Assembly (NCBI GenBank): GCA_002386585.1
Contig: DGIZ01000141.1
Span: 1-6,582, forward strand
Direction of reading: 5' to 3'
Length of the DNA: 6,582 nt
Origin: Brevundimonas sp. UBA4609
GTDB lineage: Bacteria; Pseudomonadota; Alphaproteobacteria; Caulobacterales; Caulobacteraceae
Position 1 is the first letter of the stretch. Each line of letters starts with the position of its first letter. The notes beneath the pieces are model-generated. The model was given only the letters and a program-made list of their open reading frames with translations, did not search any database and was not told where the DNA came from. Position numbers and translations under genes: made by a program. Below are positions 6,167 to 6,582 of the stretch, in pieces.

Positions 6167-6582
6167 GCCTCCGGTCCCCAGGCCAGTTGGTCGTGGACGA
6201 TCAGCCAGCCGTCGACCGTGCGACGCAGGATGCGGGTGAACAGGCCTCGATGGGTCTTGCCGTCGCGCGTCATCACCGCCCGGCCCGAGACCACCGCCGT
6301 ATTGACGTCGAACTGCAGGGTTTCGAACCATTCATAGGACAGGGCGCCCAGGCCGCCGGGCTCGGCGGCGCGGGCGTCCAGGGCCGCGCGCACGCTGTCC
6401 GGTCCCTTCAGGGGAGTGTCGCCCAGGAAGACCAGCAAGGGCTCGTCGTGGACATAGGTGGCCATGACCGCGTCCACCTGTCCCGAGGTCCAGGCGGCGG
6501 CGGCGGCGTCCAGGGCGTCGCTGACCGCATCGAAGGTTTCGGCCGTGGTCGGCGGCGCGGCGACGGGCGCCGGCGCGCCCTC
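6163..6582 (-). CDS. NTF2/SnoaL-like (DUF4440-type) protein, N-terminus cut by the window edge
   Basis: The reading frame stays open from its TAA stop (plus-strand TTA, 6163-6165) to the right edge, giving 139 visible residues with no convincing start. GTG at 6477 is the first alternative start that yields a shorter frame, but it would cut into the first helix. Visible residues 1-14 are rich in Ala and Pro (a likely linker after a signal peptide or lipoprotein leader outside the window). A cone-fold domain follows: helix with AAAAAWTSGQVDAVMATY (26-43), FLGDTPLKGPDSVRAAL (52-68), then strands with AVVSGRAVM and GLFTRILRR, ending in GWLIVHDQLAWG. The GW-IVHD ending is typical of SnoaL_3/DUF4440 proteins. 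These can be enzymes or ligand-binding proteins; no catalytic role can be assigned. The C-terminus overlaps the serine hydrolase stop by four bases. Confidence 0.8.
   Translation of the reverse strand, partial: EGAPAPVAAPPTTAETFDAVSDALDAAAAAWTSGQVDAVMATYVHDEPLLVFLGDTPLKGPDSVRAALDARAAEPGGLGALSYEWFETLQFDVNTAVVSGRAVMTRDGKTHRGLFTRILRRTVDGWLIVHDQLAWGPEA

Noticed and set aside
6166..6184. Short inverted repeat GGCCT/AGGCC with a 9-base loop at the serine hydrolase end.
   Set aside because: A five-pair stem inside the coding sequence of the convergent gene without a T-run is too weak to call a terminator.

Overview
The window is very GC-rich, densely coded DNA with G or C at most third codon positions. 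It looks like a chromosomal housekeeping region of an alphaproteobacterium. The style of the proteins (a Gre-family factor starting MSVAF, a PA-domain M28 peptidase, a TIGR03862-type flavoprotein) suggests Caulobacterales, perhaps Brevundimonas. That placement is inferred from remembered family features, not from a search.

Layout from left to right: (1) an M17 leucyl aminopeptidase (pepA) on the plus strand, whose start lies only 14 bases from the window edge and may be upstream; (2) a GreA/GreB-family elongation factor on the minus strand, convergent with pepA across a 24-base gap, with a hairpin over the pepA stop; (3) a 47-base divergent gap containing a 13-base palindrome; (4) three plus-strand genes in a row: a HI0933-like/TIGR03862 flavoprotein, an exported PA-domain M28 zinc aminopeptidase, and a serine hydrolase of the class C beta-lactamase/family VIII esterase fold; (5) a minus-strand NTF2/SnoaL-like protein that runs off the right edge and whose stop codon overlaps that of the serine hydrolase.

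Two genes encode aminopeptidases acting in different places: PepA in the cytoplasm, and the M28 enzyme predicted in the periplasm or outside the cell. Together they could serve peptide turnover. The three plus-strand genes are separated by 72 and 45 bases and could share a transcript, but nothing shows a common pathway. No RNA genes, insertion sequences, CRISPR repeats, attachment sites or phage genes were seen, and no stretch over 300 bases lacks a gene. I found no convincing sign of an undescribed system. The findings are modest points about start sites, unusual motifs and gene junctions.
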